DNA from: Lachnospiraceae bacterium
Lineage (GTDB): Bacteria > Bacillota > Clostridia > Lachnospirales > Lachnospiraceae
DNA length: 35,400 nt
Direction: 5' to 3'
Assembly (NCBI GenBank): GCA_017513625.1
Contig: JAFXEW010000105.1
Span: 1-35,400 of the forward strand
This document shows positions 26,346 to 33,179 of this stretch, in pieces. How positions within the stretch are numbered: position 1 is the stretch's first letter; every line of letters begins with the position of its first letter. A program made the position numbers and the translations under genes. The notes under the pieces were generated by a model. The model ran no database searches and was not told the DNA's origin. It saw nothing but the letters and a program-made list of their open reading frames with translations.

Positions 26346-27569
26346 TTAGTATAATGCGATATGCTTAGGAATACCGTTCTCGTATACTACCTGGTTTTCA
26401 CCCTGAATAAGGGGAGACAGGTACTCAATCATCTTGTCTGTTACGTCATTACCCTCAGCATTGATAAAGTCTGCAGGCACCTTCTTTTCCTTATTGGAAA
26501 CTTCACATACGGGAATACCCTTGAACTGTACCTGATAAGGTGCACTGCTGATTCTTTCAACAGCTGCCATCAGACCACTCTGTCCGTCCAGAGCCAGCTG
26601 ACAAGCGGTCAGACCCAACATCTTGGACTCCTGGATATCAGTAGCACTTGCAACATGAGCTGCACAACGCTGCATTAAGTTCAGCTCGATGGAACGAACC
26701 TTACAGCCGATCTGGTTACGTACTACATCTTCCAATACTCTTGCACTACCTGCGATATAGCTGTGGCCAAAGTTGTCCACTGCACCGCTCTGTACACTTT
26801 CAGAAATATATACACCGTTAGCGTCCTTAATACCTTCACTGATAGCTACTACTACGCTGTCATTGGTCTCTAACTGCTTACGAACATCTGCAACGAACTG
26901 ATCTAAAGAAAATGCGGGCTCGCACAGATAAATCAGGTTGGGGCCTTTTGCTCCGTTATTTCTTGCAAGAGCAGAAGCAGCAGTCAACCAGCCTGCATTA
27001 CGTCCCATAACCTCAACGATGGTTACAGCCTTGGTGTCATATACATTACAGTCTCTCTCAAGCTCTGCAAAAGTAGTTGCAATATACTTTGCTGCAGAAC
27101 CGAAACCGGGACAATGGTCGGTACCAACCAGGTCATTGTCTACAGTCTTGGGAGCACCGATTACCTTAATATCATCAATACCGTTCTTTGCGCAGAATGC
27201 AGCAAGCTTATCAACAGTATCCATAGAATCGTTACCGCCTACATAGATGAAGTAAGCGATTTCATTCTTACGGAAAATACGGATGATTTCCTCGTACTGG
27301 CTGGGATCAACTGCAGGATCTTTTAATTTGAAACGGCAGGAACCAAGTGCAGCAGCGGGAGTCTGGCAAAGAGTATCCAGATCTACAGTACCGGTAATCT
27401 TCTCACGAAGATCTACAAAACGCTCTTCCAAAACACCTTTGATACCGTTTACGGCACCCCATACATTGTCTACCTTTCCTGAAGTAAATGCAGACATGAT
27501 TACACCTGCAACTGTTGCATTAATCGCAGCGGTAGGGCCACCGGACTGTGCTACCAGTAAATTTTTCAT
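26346..27569 (-). CDS. pfp: 6-phosphofructokinase, pyrophosphate-dependent type
   Basis: This 407-residue enzyme phosphorylates fructose 6-phosphate to the 1,6-bisphosphate, the committed step of glycolysis. Two positions decide the phosphoryl donor: Asp114 in GGNDS (Gly in ATP enzymes, Asp in PPi enzymes) and Lys141 in PKTVDND (Lys in PPi enzymes). Both point to pyrophosphate, so the reaction should be reversible and save ATP, as is common in anaerobes. The N-terminal SGGPTAAINA loop and MGRNAGWLTA sugar-binding segment are intact. ATG follows AAGGAGG. It has its own terminator and stands alone between the cellulase and the sigma operon. Confidence 0.93.
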   Translation of the reverse strand: MKNLLVAQSGGPTAAINATVAGVIMSAFTSGKVDNVWGAVNGIKGVLEERFVDLREKITGTVDLDTLCQTPAAALGSCRFKLKDPAVDPSQYEEIIRIFRKNEIAYFIYVGGNDSMDTVDKLAAFCAKNGIDDIKVIGAPKTVDNDLVGTDHCPGFGSAAKYIATTFAELERDCNVYDTKAVTIVEVMGRNAGWLTAASALARNNGAKGPNLIYLCEPAFSLDQFVADVRKQLETNDSVVVAISEGIKDANGVYISESVQSGAVDNFGHSYIAGSARVLEDVVRNQIGCKVRSIELNLMQRCAAHVASATDIQESKMLGLTACQLALDGQSGLMAAVERISSAPYQVQFKGIPVCEVSNKEKKVPADFINAEGNDVTDKMIEYLSPLIQGENQVVYENGIPKHIALY

Positions 27570-27705
27570 TAGAATTTCCTCCTTAAAATATATGTTTTTA
27601 TTATTTGAAAACCTTCTACAGTTTCATAATACATACTTCAAGTTATTTTAACACAAAAAACTAAATATTGAAAGTAAGAATTTACGGTATTTTCATCCAT
27701 TTGCA

Positions 27706-27742
27706 GAAAAAAGAATCTCCCCCGGAATACGGGGGAGACTCT
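27706..27742 (-). terminator. Terminator of the sigma/anti-sigma operon
   Basis: TCTCCCCC (27716-27723) pairs with GGGGGAGA (27731-27738), 7-base loop, extended by AGA/TCT after one mismatch. The minus strand continues with a run of six T (27707-27712). It lies about 37 bases after the stop at 27779. Confidence 0.9.
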
Positions 27743-27778
27743 TGTGCAAGTTTATCTATATATATTGTATATTCCCGA

Positions 27779-28987
27779 TTATTCAAAGGTTATGGTAATC
27801 TTGGAATCTTCGGGCCCTAAGGGCTTTTCCTTCTCATGAGGAGGTACGGGCTTCTCATGAGGCTTGGGTGCAGGTGCAGGCTTGGGAGCCGGTGCGGGCT
27901 TCGCGGGTTCGGGCTTAGGAGCCGGTGTGGGTTTCTCCTTCTCGTGAGGAGGTACAGGCTTCTCCTTCTCTGACACTTCACCGGTAAGTGCATTTACGAT
28001 ATACTCATAATGCTCTTTGTCTACATGGAAGTGAATCTTATACTCTGCTCCGTCCTTCTTGCAGTCATACTTAATATCACACTTGGTTAAATCAGCAAGC
28101 TTTACACCTGCCTCAGCTAATGCCAGATTTAATGCTTTGTCTACAGAGATAATCTCTCCGTTCAGATTACCGGCACCGGTTCTGTCAATAACCTCTTTAC
28201 GGATAATGCTTCCGTCTACCGCATCGATGATATAGGTATAGTCACACAGACCTACAGAGAACTCAATATGGTATTCCTTCTCCTTGGGTTTATACTTTAA
28301 TTCTTCCAGCTTTGTGGATGCTGCGGTAACACCTGCGTCCTCATATGCAATAACCAGTGCTTCCTTCTTGGTCAACTGCTTGGTGGGCTCTGTGGTTTCC
28401 TGATCCTCTGTACTTTCAGAAGATGCATCTTCTTCTACGCTGCTGTCAGTACTTTCTTCGCTGCTTGCATCGCTACTTTCGGTGCTCTCTTCGGAACTTT
28501 CGTCAGTACTCTCGGTGCTCTCTTCGGAGCTTTCATCAGTGCTTTCGGTACTTTCCTCAGAACTTTCATCAGTACTTTCGGTACTTTCTTCGCTGCTTGC
28601 ATCAGTACTTTCGGTACTCTCTTCGCTACTTTGATCGCTGCTTTCGGTACTTTCTTCACTACTTGCATCGCTGCTTTCGGTACTTTCTTCACTACTTTCA
28701 GTAGTGGTATCATCTTCAGTAGTGTCATCCTCATTAACATATTTGTATTCACACTCAATAATAGTGCCGTTTACAGCATCAATCTTGTACAAATACTGAT
28801 AATTCTTACCAACGGTAACGCTGATTGCATACATATACACACCGCCGGTTTCCTGAATCTTTACGCTGGAAGCAGTGATATCAGCTTCTACAATCTTTGC
28901 ATCATCAATCACAAGCTTCAACGCCTCAGCCTTGGTAATCAGTTCCACGCCTTCTGCATCCAGTAAATCCCACAATTCAGGAATGGA
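27779..28987 (-). CDS. Extracellular PepSY sensor part of the RsgI-type anti-sigma factor, cut off by an in-frame UGA
   Basis: The frame directly continues that of the upstream gene after one UGA (28988-28990). Counting from the TTG at 28975 there are 398 residues: a first PepSY unit (about 12-78), an acidic stretch of eight 11-residue repeats (94-181), two more PepSY units (about 201-263 and 275-338) and a Pro/Lys/Glu-rich end (about 340-388). There is no signal peptide, no ribosome site and no ATG before residue 48, so I doubt it is made as a separate protein. It reads as the outside sensor domain of one 613-codon gene starting at 29620. PepSY units bind ligands or restrain proteases; the ligand here is unknown. 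Confidence 0.7.
   Translation of the reverse strand, partial: SIPELWDLLDAEGVELITKAEALKLVIDDAKIVEADITASSVKIQETGGVYMYAISVTVGKNYQYLYKIDAVNGTIIECEYKYVNEDDTTEDDTTTESSEESTESSDASSEESTESSDQSSEESTESTDASSEESTESTDESSEESTESTDESSEESTESTDESSEESTESSDASSEESTDSSVEEDASSESTEDQETTEPTKQLTKKEALVIAYEDAGVTAASTKLEELKYKPKEKEYHIEFSVGLCDYTYIIDAVDGSIIRKEVIDRTGAGNLNGEIISVDKALNLALAEAGVKLADLTKCDIKYDCKKDGAEYKIHFHVDKEHYEYIVNALTGEVSEKEKPVPPHEKEKPTPAPKPEPAKPAPAPKPAPAPKPHEKPVPPHEKEKPLGPEDSKITITFE
28433..28696 (-). repeat. 33-bp minisatellite, eight units, coding for acidic Ser/Glu/Thr repeats
   Basis: Eight consecutive units of 11 codons (SSEESTESTDE and close variants: SSDA, SSDQ, STDA, STDE endings), 264 bases in all. The units differ mainly at third positions and in the last three codons. 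It forms a flexible, negatively charged spacer between the first and second PepSY units. Copy number is likely to vary between strains by slippage. Confidence 0.9.
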
Positions 28988-29620
28988 TCAAGCCACTGCT
29001 ACATCCAAAGAGATACCCAGATTTGCGGAAACTTCCTGAGCCAGGTTCAGCTTACCAACAGATACGCCATAGCTGTCAGCCAGTTTCTTATTCTCATCAT
29101 CACGGGTACATAACTGGGTATTAACACCACCAATCAGGTCCTTTTCATCAAAAAGACTGCTGATTTCACCGGACACCAGGTCACCCAGCTGTCCTGCACG
29201 TTCTTCGTCATCATTTTCTACACATACGTTTACTACATTATAAACTTCATCCAGATAACCGTTCTTCAACAGGGATCCGATGATTGCATTCAGTGCAATG
29301 TCCAGATCTACGTTCTTTAAGTCCATACCCTGTAAAACAATCTGTGCATCTTCGTTCAATGCATTTGCAGCAATGACTTTGTCATGCTTGTTTACGGTAA
29401 TCTCAATACTGGGGTTGATATCGATAGATATCACGGAATTTGCCTTTACTTCGTTTCTGAACATGCCCATTCCCAAAACCAGGAATAAAACAGCTGCTGC
29501 AGCTACGAAACTCATAAGGCCGGTATGCAATTTCTGTTTCTTCGCTCTATAGGTTACTGCTTCTTTGATATACTTATCATCAACATTTCCTATAGCTTCT
29601 ACGATCTTTGTTTCTTTCAT
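28988..29620 (-). CDS. RsgI-type transmembrane anti-sigma factor, N-terminal part
   Basis: The 210 residues before the UGA comprise a cytoplasmic segment that would bind the sigma factor (1 to about 33), one membrane helix (about 35-53), then the RsgI extracytoplasmic core with ISIDINPSIEI. In studied RsgI proteins the chain cuts itself between Asn and Pro of this motif; here that is Asn69-Pro70. Residues 75-205 continue the RsgI middle domain (GYLDEVYNVVNVCVENDD). Signal release through this break frees the sigma factor. The ATG overlaps the sigma stop (ATGA), so the two are translationally coupled, and AAGGGG lies upstream. The stop cuts the protein inside a segment that continues in the same frame, so the product lacks its sensor part. 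Confidence 0.85.
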   Translation of the reverse strand: MKETKIVEAIGNVDDKYIKEAVTYRAKKQKLHTGLMSFVAAAAVLFLVLGMGMFRNEVKANSVISIDINPSIEITVNKHDKVIAANALNEDAQIVLQGMDLKNVDLDIALNAIIGSLLKNGYLDEVYNVVNVCVENDDEERAGQLGDLVSGEISSLFDEKDLIGGVNTQLCTRDDENKKLADSYGVSVGKLNLAQEVSANLGISLDVAVA

Positions 29621-30174
29621 AGGAAGTTGCCCCTTTCTTCTAAATAATCTTTTAGTTGCTTTCTCAGTCTGGTGAGTCTGACGGATACGTTCTTTTCCGT
29701 AATGCCTGTCCTGCCTGCGATCTGTCCGTAATCATCAAAAAACCAATATCTCCGTACAAAAATAACTCTGTCACGGGTACTTAAGGAATCCAGGAAGGAC
29801 TCAATGGTTGACACCAGTTCCTTGGCTTCCAGCACACTTTCAATGCTTTCCGGTGCTGCAATAAAGTCAGCCAGTTCTTCCACTGCCAAATCATAAGAAC
29901 TGTTTCTCTTTTGAGCCTGATTCTTATGATAGCGGTTTAATGAAATATTTCTTACAATCCTAAGCACATATGTAATCAAAGGATCGGGACGTGTAGGCGG
30001 TATGGCATTCCAGACACCTAGATAACCATCATTTACACATTCTTCAGCGTCGGAGCGGTTTCCCAGAATGTTATATGAAGTCTGCATACATATCTTGCCG
30101 TATTTCAATTCCAGCTCCTTAAGCGCTTGTTCGGAGCGTTGAAAAAGCAGCTCGATGATTTCTTCATCTAACAC
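29617..30174 (-). CDS. ECF-type RNA polymerase sigma factor
   Basis: A 185-residue sigma factor with region 2 (about 20-90, including DAEECVNDGYLGVWNAIPP, the -10 recognition area) and region 4 (about 125-180, with LSTRDRVIFVRRYWFFDDYGQIAGRTGITEKNVSVRL, a helix-turn-helix for the -35). Region 3 is missing, as expected for the ECF group. It is not SigI-like, although its anti-sigma partner is RsgI-like. I choose the GTG at 30174, eight bases after GGTGG within AAGGTGGTGAT, a near-perfect anti-16S match; a GTG at 30186 would add four residues. Its targets are unknown; cell-surface or polysaccharide stress is a guess from the partner. Confidence 0.9.
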   Translation of the reverse strand: MLDEEIIELLFQRSEQALKELELKYGKICMQTSYNILGNRSDAEECVNDGYLGVWNAIPPTRPDPLITYVLRIVRNISLNRYHKNQAQKRNSSYDLAVEELADFIAAPESIESVLEAKELVSTIESFLDSLSTRDRVIFVRRYWFFDDYGQIAGRTGITEKNVSVRLTRLRKQLKDYLEERGNFL

Positions 30175-30239
30175 CTGTATCACCACCTTTCACTTATATA
30201 CTAAAGATTATTTGAAGAAAACTACATTAAATTTTAATT

Positions 30240-30260
30240 TTTTTACAATTTTTGTAAAAA
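30240..30260. promoter_or_regulatory. Inverted repeat in the leader of the sigma operon
   Basis: TTTTTACAA, three bases, TTGTAAAAA: a perfect 9-bp arm palindrome 65 bases upstream of the sigma start. It could be a protein-binding site or a weak hairpin; no terminator-like GC stem. Confidence 0.45.
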
Positions 30261-30306
30261 CATTGTAATACACCAATAATGCTACCTGCGAAAACCGGTG
30301 TTTATA

Positions 30307-30336
30307 ATTATAATGTAACCTGACTGAAAATATCAA
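30307..30336 (-). promoter_or_regulatory. Candidate sigma-A promoter of the sigma/anti-sigma operon
   Basis: On the minus strand: -35 TTGATA (30331-30336), 18-base spacer, -10 TATAAT (30307-30312). The leader is about 125 bases and includes the 30240-30260 palindrome. A second, autoregulated ECF promoter could exist but I cannot assign one. Confidence 0.55.
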
Positions 30337-30349
30337 TCAGACATAAGTG

Positions 30350-30571
30350 CTAATCCCCTTCCGTCCGCTCATGCTCTATCTCATTCAGCTTCTTGTGGAT
30401 TGCTTCCAGCGCAGTCTCTTCTATGGCTTCTTCATAACCTGTAAGTGCCGCAAAGGGTGCGAACTGGGCCGCCCTGTCCTGCAAAGACATATGGGGCCGC
30501 CCTGCAGACCGGTGATGGGGCATTTCCATCATATCATCGTATTTGTGAGCATCCTTATAATAATCACTCAT
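30350..30571 (-). CDS. Small YolD-like protein coupled to the Y-family polymerase gene
   Basis: This 73-residue protein has the pattern MPHHxSxxxPxMSLxDRAAQFAPFAALTGYEEAIxETA, typical of short YolD-like proteins found next to UvrX/DinB-type polymerases in Firmicutes. There is no membrane segment or enzymatic motif. Its ATG overlaps the stop of the polymerase gene (ATGA), so its translation depends on ribosomes reaching the end of that gene. Because the polymerase gene is frameshifted, coupling may be weakened. Its role is unknown; the genomic link suggests it assists or controls the polymerase. Confidence 0.8.
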   Translation of the reverse strand: MSDYYKDAHKYDDMMEMPHHRSAGRPHMSLQDRAAQFAPFAALTGYEEAIEETALEAIHKKLNEIEHERTEGD

Positions 30572-32090
30572 GCTTTGTGCCCTCCGATCTGACTGTTTCT
30601 CTCCCTGGTCATGGCACCTTCTTCAAAGTTCATGCCCTTCAGCACCGCATTTTTACCGAACTTCTTTTGAATATCCAGGACAGCATGCTGGATTCTTTTT
30701 TCCTTATCCCTCTCCTGCTCTTCTGCCCGACGTTCCTTTTCCAGCACGGCATAATCTGTAAACAGGTCCAGCTGCTCAAATGCCTGCTTCTCCCGTGCTT
30801 CCCGCTCCGGAACCACTCTGTCGGCCACAATATTTATCCTGCGGACCAGCAAATTAGGATTCACAATCCTGTCAAACAATTCCTCTACCGCTTTCATAAT
30901 CAGCCGGGTGGATGAAGTCTGACAGGGCAGGTTCGCCGTGCCGTGGGCGTGCTTTGGCACCTGTCTGCCGTAATGATCCGTGGTAATCTCCCCACGGTAT
31001 TTTTTCCTAATCTCAGGATTGGATAAATTCTCTATATCATATCCCACCGTAAGCACCATCCGGTCCGTAACCAGCTGCTTGTCCACCAAATCAAGCACTA
31101 AAAGGTCCGTCATTTCCTTTACTATAAGTCTGGCCTTTTCTGCCGTATAGGCACAATGAAGCACCTGACCGGAGCCCAGACTGTTCTTCTGGGGCTTATA
31201 AGCCTTGATCTCCCCAATGGTAACCGGCTCCCACCCCCATGCGTGGTCAATCAAAAGCTCCGCATTAACTCCAAAAAGCCTGTAAAGCAAGGCTTCATTG
31301 TAATAATCTCCCGGACCGCCCAGAGAACAGCGTGCCACATCTCCCATGGTATACAGCCCATTCTCCATCAGCTTCCGGACATAACCCGGTCCCACTCTCC
31401 AAAAATCCGTAAGAGGCACATGATTCCACAAAAGCTTCCGATAGGACATTTCATCCAGCTGTGCAATGCGTACACCGTCCCGATCCGCGGGCACCTTCTT
31501 TGCCACAATATCCATGGCCACCTTGCACAGATACAGATTCGTTCCGATACCGGCAGTAGCCGTTATCCCTGTCTCCCGCAACACTTCCAGCAGTATCCTG
31601 CGTGCAAGCTCATATGCCGTCATACGATAGGTGTCCAAATAGGCAGTAACATCCATAAACACTTCATCAATGGAATAAACGTGCATATCCTCCGGCGCCA
31701 CATACCTGAGATAAATATCAAAAATCCGGGTACTGTACTCCATATAAAGAGCCATCCGGGGTACTGCCGCAATATATGCAAGCTCCAGCTCCGGTGACCT
31801 CTCCAGCTCCACGGCATGAAAGGACTCTCCCGAAAATGCCGTCCGGGCGCCTTTGCCTTTCTGTCTATGTTGATTTCCCTGACCCTCTGCACCACTTCAA
31901 ACAGTCTGGGCCGCCCCGGAATCCCCAAACTTTTAAGCGAAGGCGACACTGCAAGACATATTGTTTTCTCTGTCCGCGACGCATCCGCCACCACCAGATG
32001 AGTATTCAGGGGATCCAGGCCTCTTTCAATACATTCTACGGAGGCATAGAATGATTTCAGGTCTATGGCAATATAAGTTCTCTCTCTCAT
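30568..32090 (-). pseudogene. Y-family DNA polymerase (UvrX/DinB-like), interrupted by a one-base frameshift
   Basis: Two frames together give a full Y-family translesion polymerase of about 507 residues. The first (from ATG 32090, after GGGAGG) has MRERTYIAIDLKSFYASVE with the catalytic Asp and Tyr, and runs to KAPGRHF near 31833. The second continues as FSGESFHAVELERSPEL and has the catalytic VYSIDEVFMDVT, the helix-hairpin-helix segment (WRVGPGYVRKLMENGLYTMGDVA) and the little-finger region, ending at 30568. Adding one T to the four-T run (AAAA at 31833-31836 on the plus strand) restores one frame. Such enzymes copy past damaged bases during the SOS response. It could be a true mutation, a sequencing error in a homopolymer, or -1 slippage. 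Confidence 0.85.
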
Positions 32091-32119
32091 CCCGAGCCTC
32101 CCTTCTTAATCAAATCCGC

Positions 32120-32149
32120 ATTATCTAATCCACATTTCAATGGTATAAA
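32120..32149 (-). promoter_or_regulatory. Candidate promoter of the polymerase gene
   Basis: On the minus strand: TTTATA (32144-32149), 18-base spacer, GATAAT (32120-32125), about 30 bases before the ATG. Moderate match only. The LexA box lies 36 bases upstream of its -35. Confidence 0.4.
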
Positions 32150-32177
32150 TTTCCGTCTGCCATACCATATCTCGTGG

Positions 32178-32206
32178 TTGAAATCGAATGTATGTTCGTA
32201 TATAAT
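32178..32206 (+). promoter_or_regulatory. Promoter of the small SOS-type gene
   Basis: -35 TTGAAA (32178-32183), 17-base spacer, -10 TATAAT (32201-32206, perfect). The LexA box occupies almost the whole spacer, so LexA binding would exclude polymerase. The leader to the ATG at 32283 is about 70 bases. Confidence 0.75.
32185..32198. promoter_or_regulatory. LexA (DinR) operator
   Basis: CGAATGTATGTTCG matches the Gram-positive SOS box CGAAC-N4-GTTCG at nine of ten conserved positions (T for the last C of the left arm). It lies between a Y-family polymerase gene and a divergent small gene and overlaps the latter's promoter spacer, which makes a chance match unlikely. Confidence 0.75.
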
Positions 32207-32282
32207 AATAACAGATTCCTTTTTAATATTCAACAGGAAGATATTAGAATGTGCAGATTTATAAAAGAAAGGAGGCCGGAAC

Positions 32283-32561
32283 ATGAGTCAGATTATCTCC
32301 CTTAATTCACACGACTACTTACCCATGCAAATCGTTCCCGTCATTGCATCTTTTAATGATGACGGGCAAATCCGCCCCCTTTATGTGGGCATTGACGGCG
32401 AACGCCTCAAAGTATCTTCTTCCAGGGTACGGCGCTGCTTTGCAGGCCAGGTGGAGTTTTACTGCAAGCTCACGGTAGGCGATACCTTAAAGCCGGTCCT
32501 ACTGACCTACTATTTAAATGAATGCATCTGGACCATCCCCGGCACCGACAGTCCGCCTTAG
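32283..32561 (+). CDS. Small conserved-looking protein, predicted SOS-regulated
   Basis: 92 residues, soluble, beta-rich, starting MSQIISLNSHDYLPMQIVPVI with a segment RPLYVGIDGERLKV and RRCFAGQVEFYCKLTVGD; no motif I can link to a function. It is a real gene on several counts: a very strong ribosome site (AAAGGAGG), a near-consensus promoter with an embedded LexA box, and sensible composition. It diverges from the Y-family polymerase and could act with it or restrain it. I recall similar small proteins beside such polymerases in Lachnospiraceae but cannot name a family. Confidence 0.75.
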   Translation: MSQIISLNSHDYLPMQIVPVIASFNDDGQIRPLYVGIDGERLKVSSSRVRRCFAGQVEFYCKLTVGDTLKPVLLTYYLNECIWTIPGTDSPP

Positions 32562-32947
32562 ACATGCCTTCGCATATTTGGGTATTCACGGTCTTGTTCT
32601 TTTCCATGCAAAAAGACCACTCCCAAATCTTCACTTGAAAGTGGTCCATACACACTGGTTTTATTTATCCAAACTCTTCATCGTTGAGAGAACATTGGTT
32701 CGAGTTATCAACTCTTACGTACTGTTCCAAACCCTTATTTTATCGGCTAAAACTCATTATGCACTCTTATGTACTCTTATTCGTTTTAATAGCCTTTTGA
32801 TGTCAGATTGTGGTTGATGTTAATGGTACTTTAATGATTTTCTGTCTTCTGTGTTAGAATCTCTACAATAAAAGAAAACCGATGCAGAACACTTTTGTGT
32901 GATCTGCACCGGTTATATAAAGCAATGCTTAAACTGAAATTTTCACC
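32562..32947. other. Non-coding stretch with hairpins and direct repeats
   Basis: No convincing gene on either strand for 386 bases. It contains a 7-bp stem GACCACT/AGTGGTC (32615-32646) followed by five T on the minus strand, and two related 20-base direct repeats (32705-32724 and 32757-32776, 16 of 20 identical, core ACTCTTA-N-GTACT) with a partial third copy at 32773-32780. A short palindrome GAGTT-ATC-AACTC lies at 32703-32715. The composition is AT-rich with many stops. It could be a remnant end of a lost mobile element, but no recombinase remains. Confidence 0.5.
32878..32913 (-). terminator. Terminator on the minus strand after the decayed small gene
   Basis: ACCGATGCAGA (32878-32888) pairs with TCTGCACCGGT (32903-32913) with one G-U; an inner ACAC/GTGT stem closes a four-base loop. 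The minus strand continues TTTCTTTTATTG. It would end transcription coming from the leucine-rich-repeat gene or the small decayed gene. Confidence 0.8.
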
Positions 32948-33178
32948 TTACTGTGGAAAACCATACAAACTAACATAAACAATCATAGAAATAACATCAA
33001 TCAAAACAATTACTCCAAAAATAATTGCAGCAATCTTCAATCCTTTTTTTGCCTTCTTCTTGTTTTCATCAGTTAATACTTTTTCCTTTAGTTCGCTTGC
33101 AATTTTATGACAACCTGCTCCAAACTAAATATTGTGTGTAGCAATAATCCATGCACAGCAGATGTGTCCTCTTTTCAA
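32948..33178 (-). pseudogene. Decayed small membrane-protein gene
   Basis: One minus-strand frame reads as protein over about 57 codons: GAGCHKIASELKEKVLTDEN, a lysine-rich stretch, then a membrane helix (LKIAAIIFGVIVLIDVISM) and stop at 32948. An in-frame TAG at 33125-33127 precedes it, and upstream of that the frame is open back to the previous stop (GHICCAWIIATHNI). No ATG or ribosome site fits the open part. It may be a small membrane protein lost by a nonsense mutation. A terminator directly downstream supports that it was once a gene. Confidence 0.45.
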
Positions 33179-33179
33179 G

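Noticed and set aside
28940..28990. UGA as selenocysteine or as tryptophan by a changed genetic code
   Set aside because: No stable hairpin suited to a bacterial selenocysteine element follows, RsgI proteins are not known selenoproteins, and other genes here end with UGA and use UGG for Trp.
32087..32284. Open frame of 65 codons on the minus strand upstream of the polymerase gene
   Set aside because: It overlaps the promoters and LexA box, has no ribosome site, and its composition is not protein-like.
32578..32660. Remnant of an integrase or insertion sequence end
   Set aside because: Only a 7-bp hairpin is seen; no inverted terminal repeats, target duplications or recombinase residues could be found.
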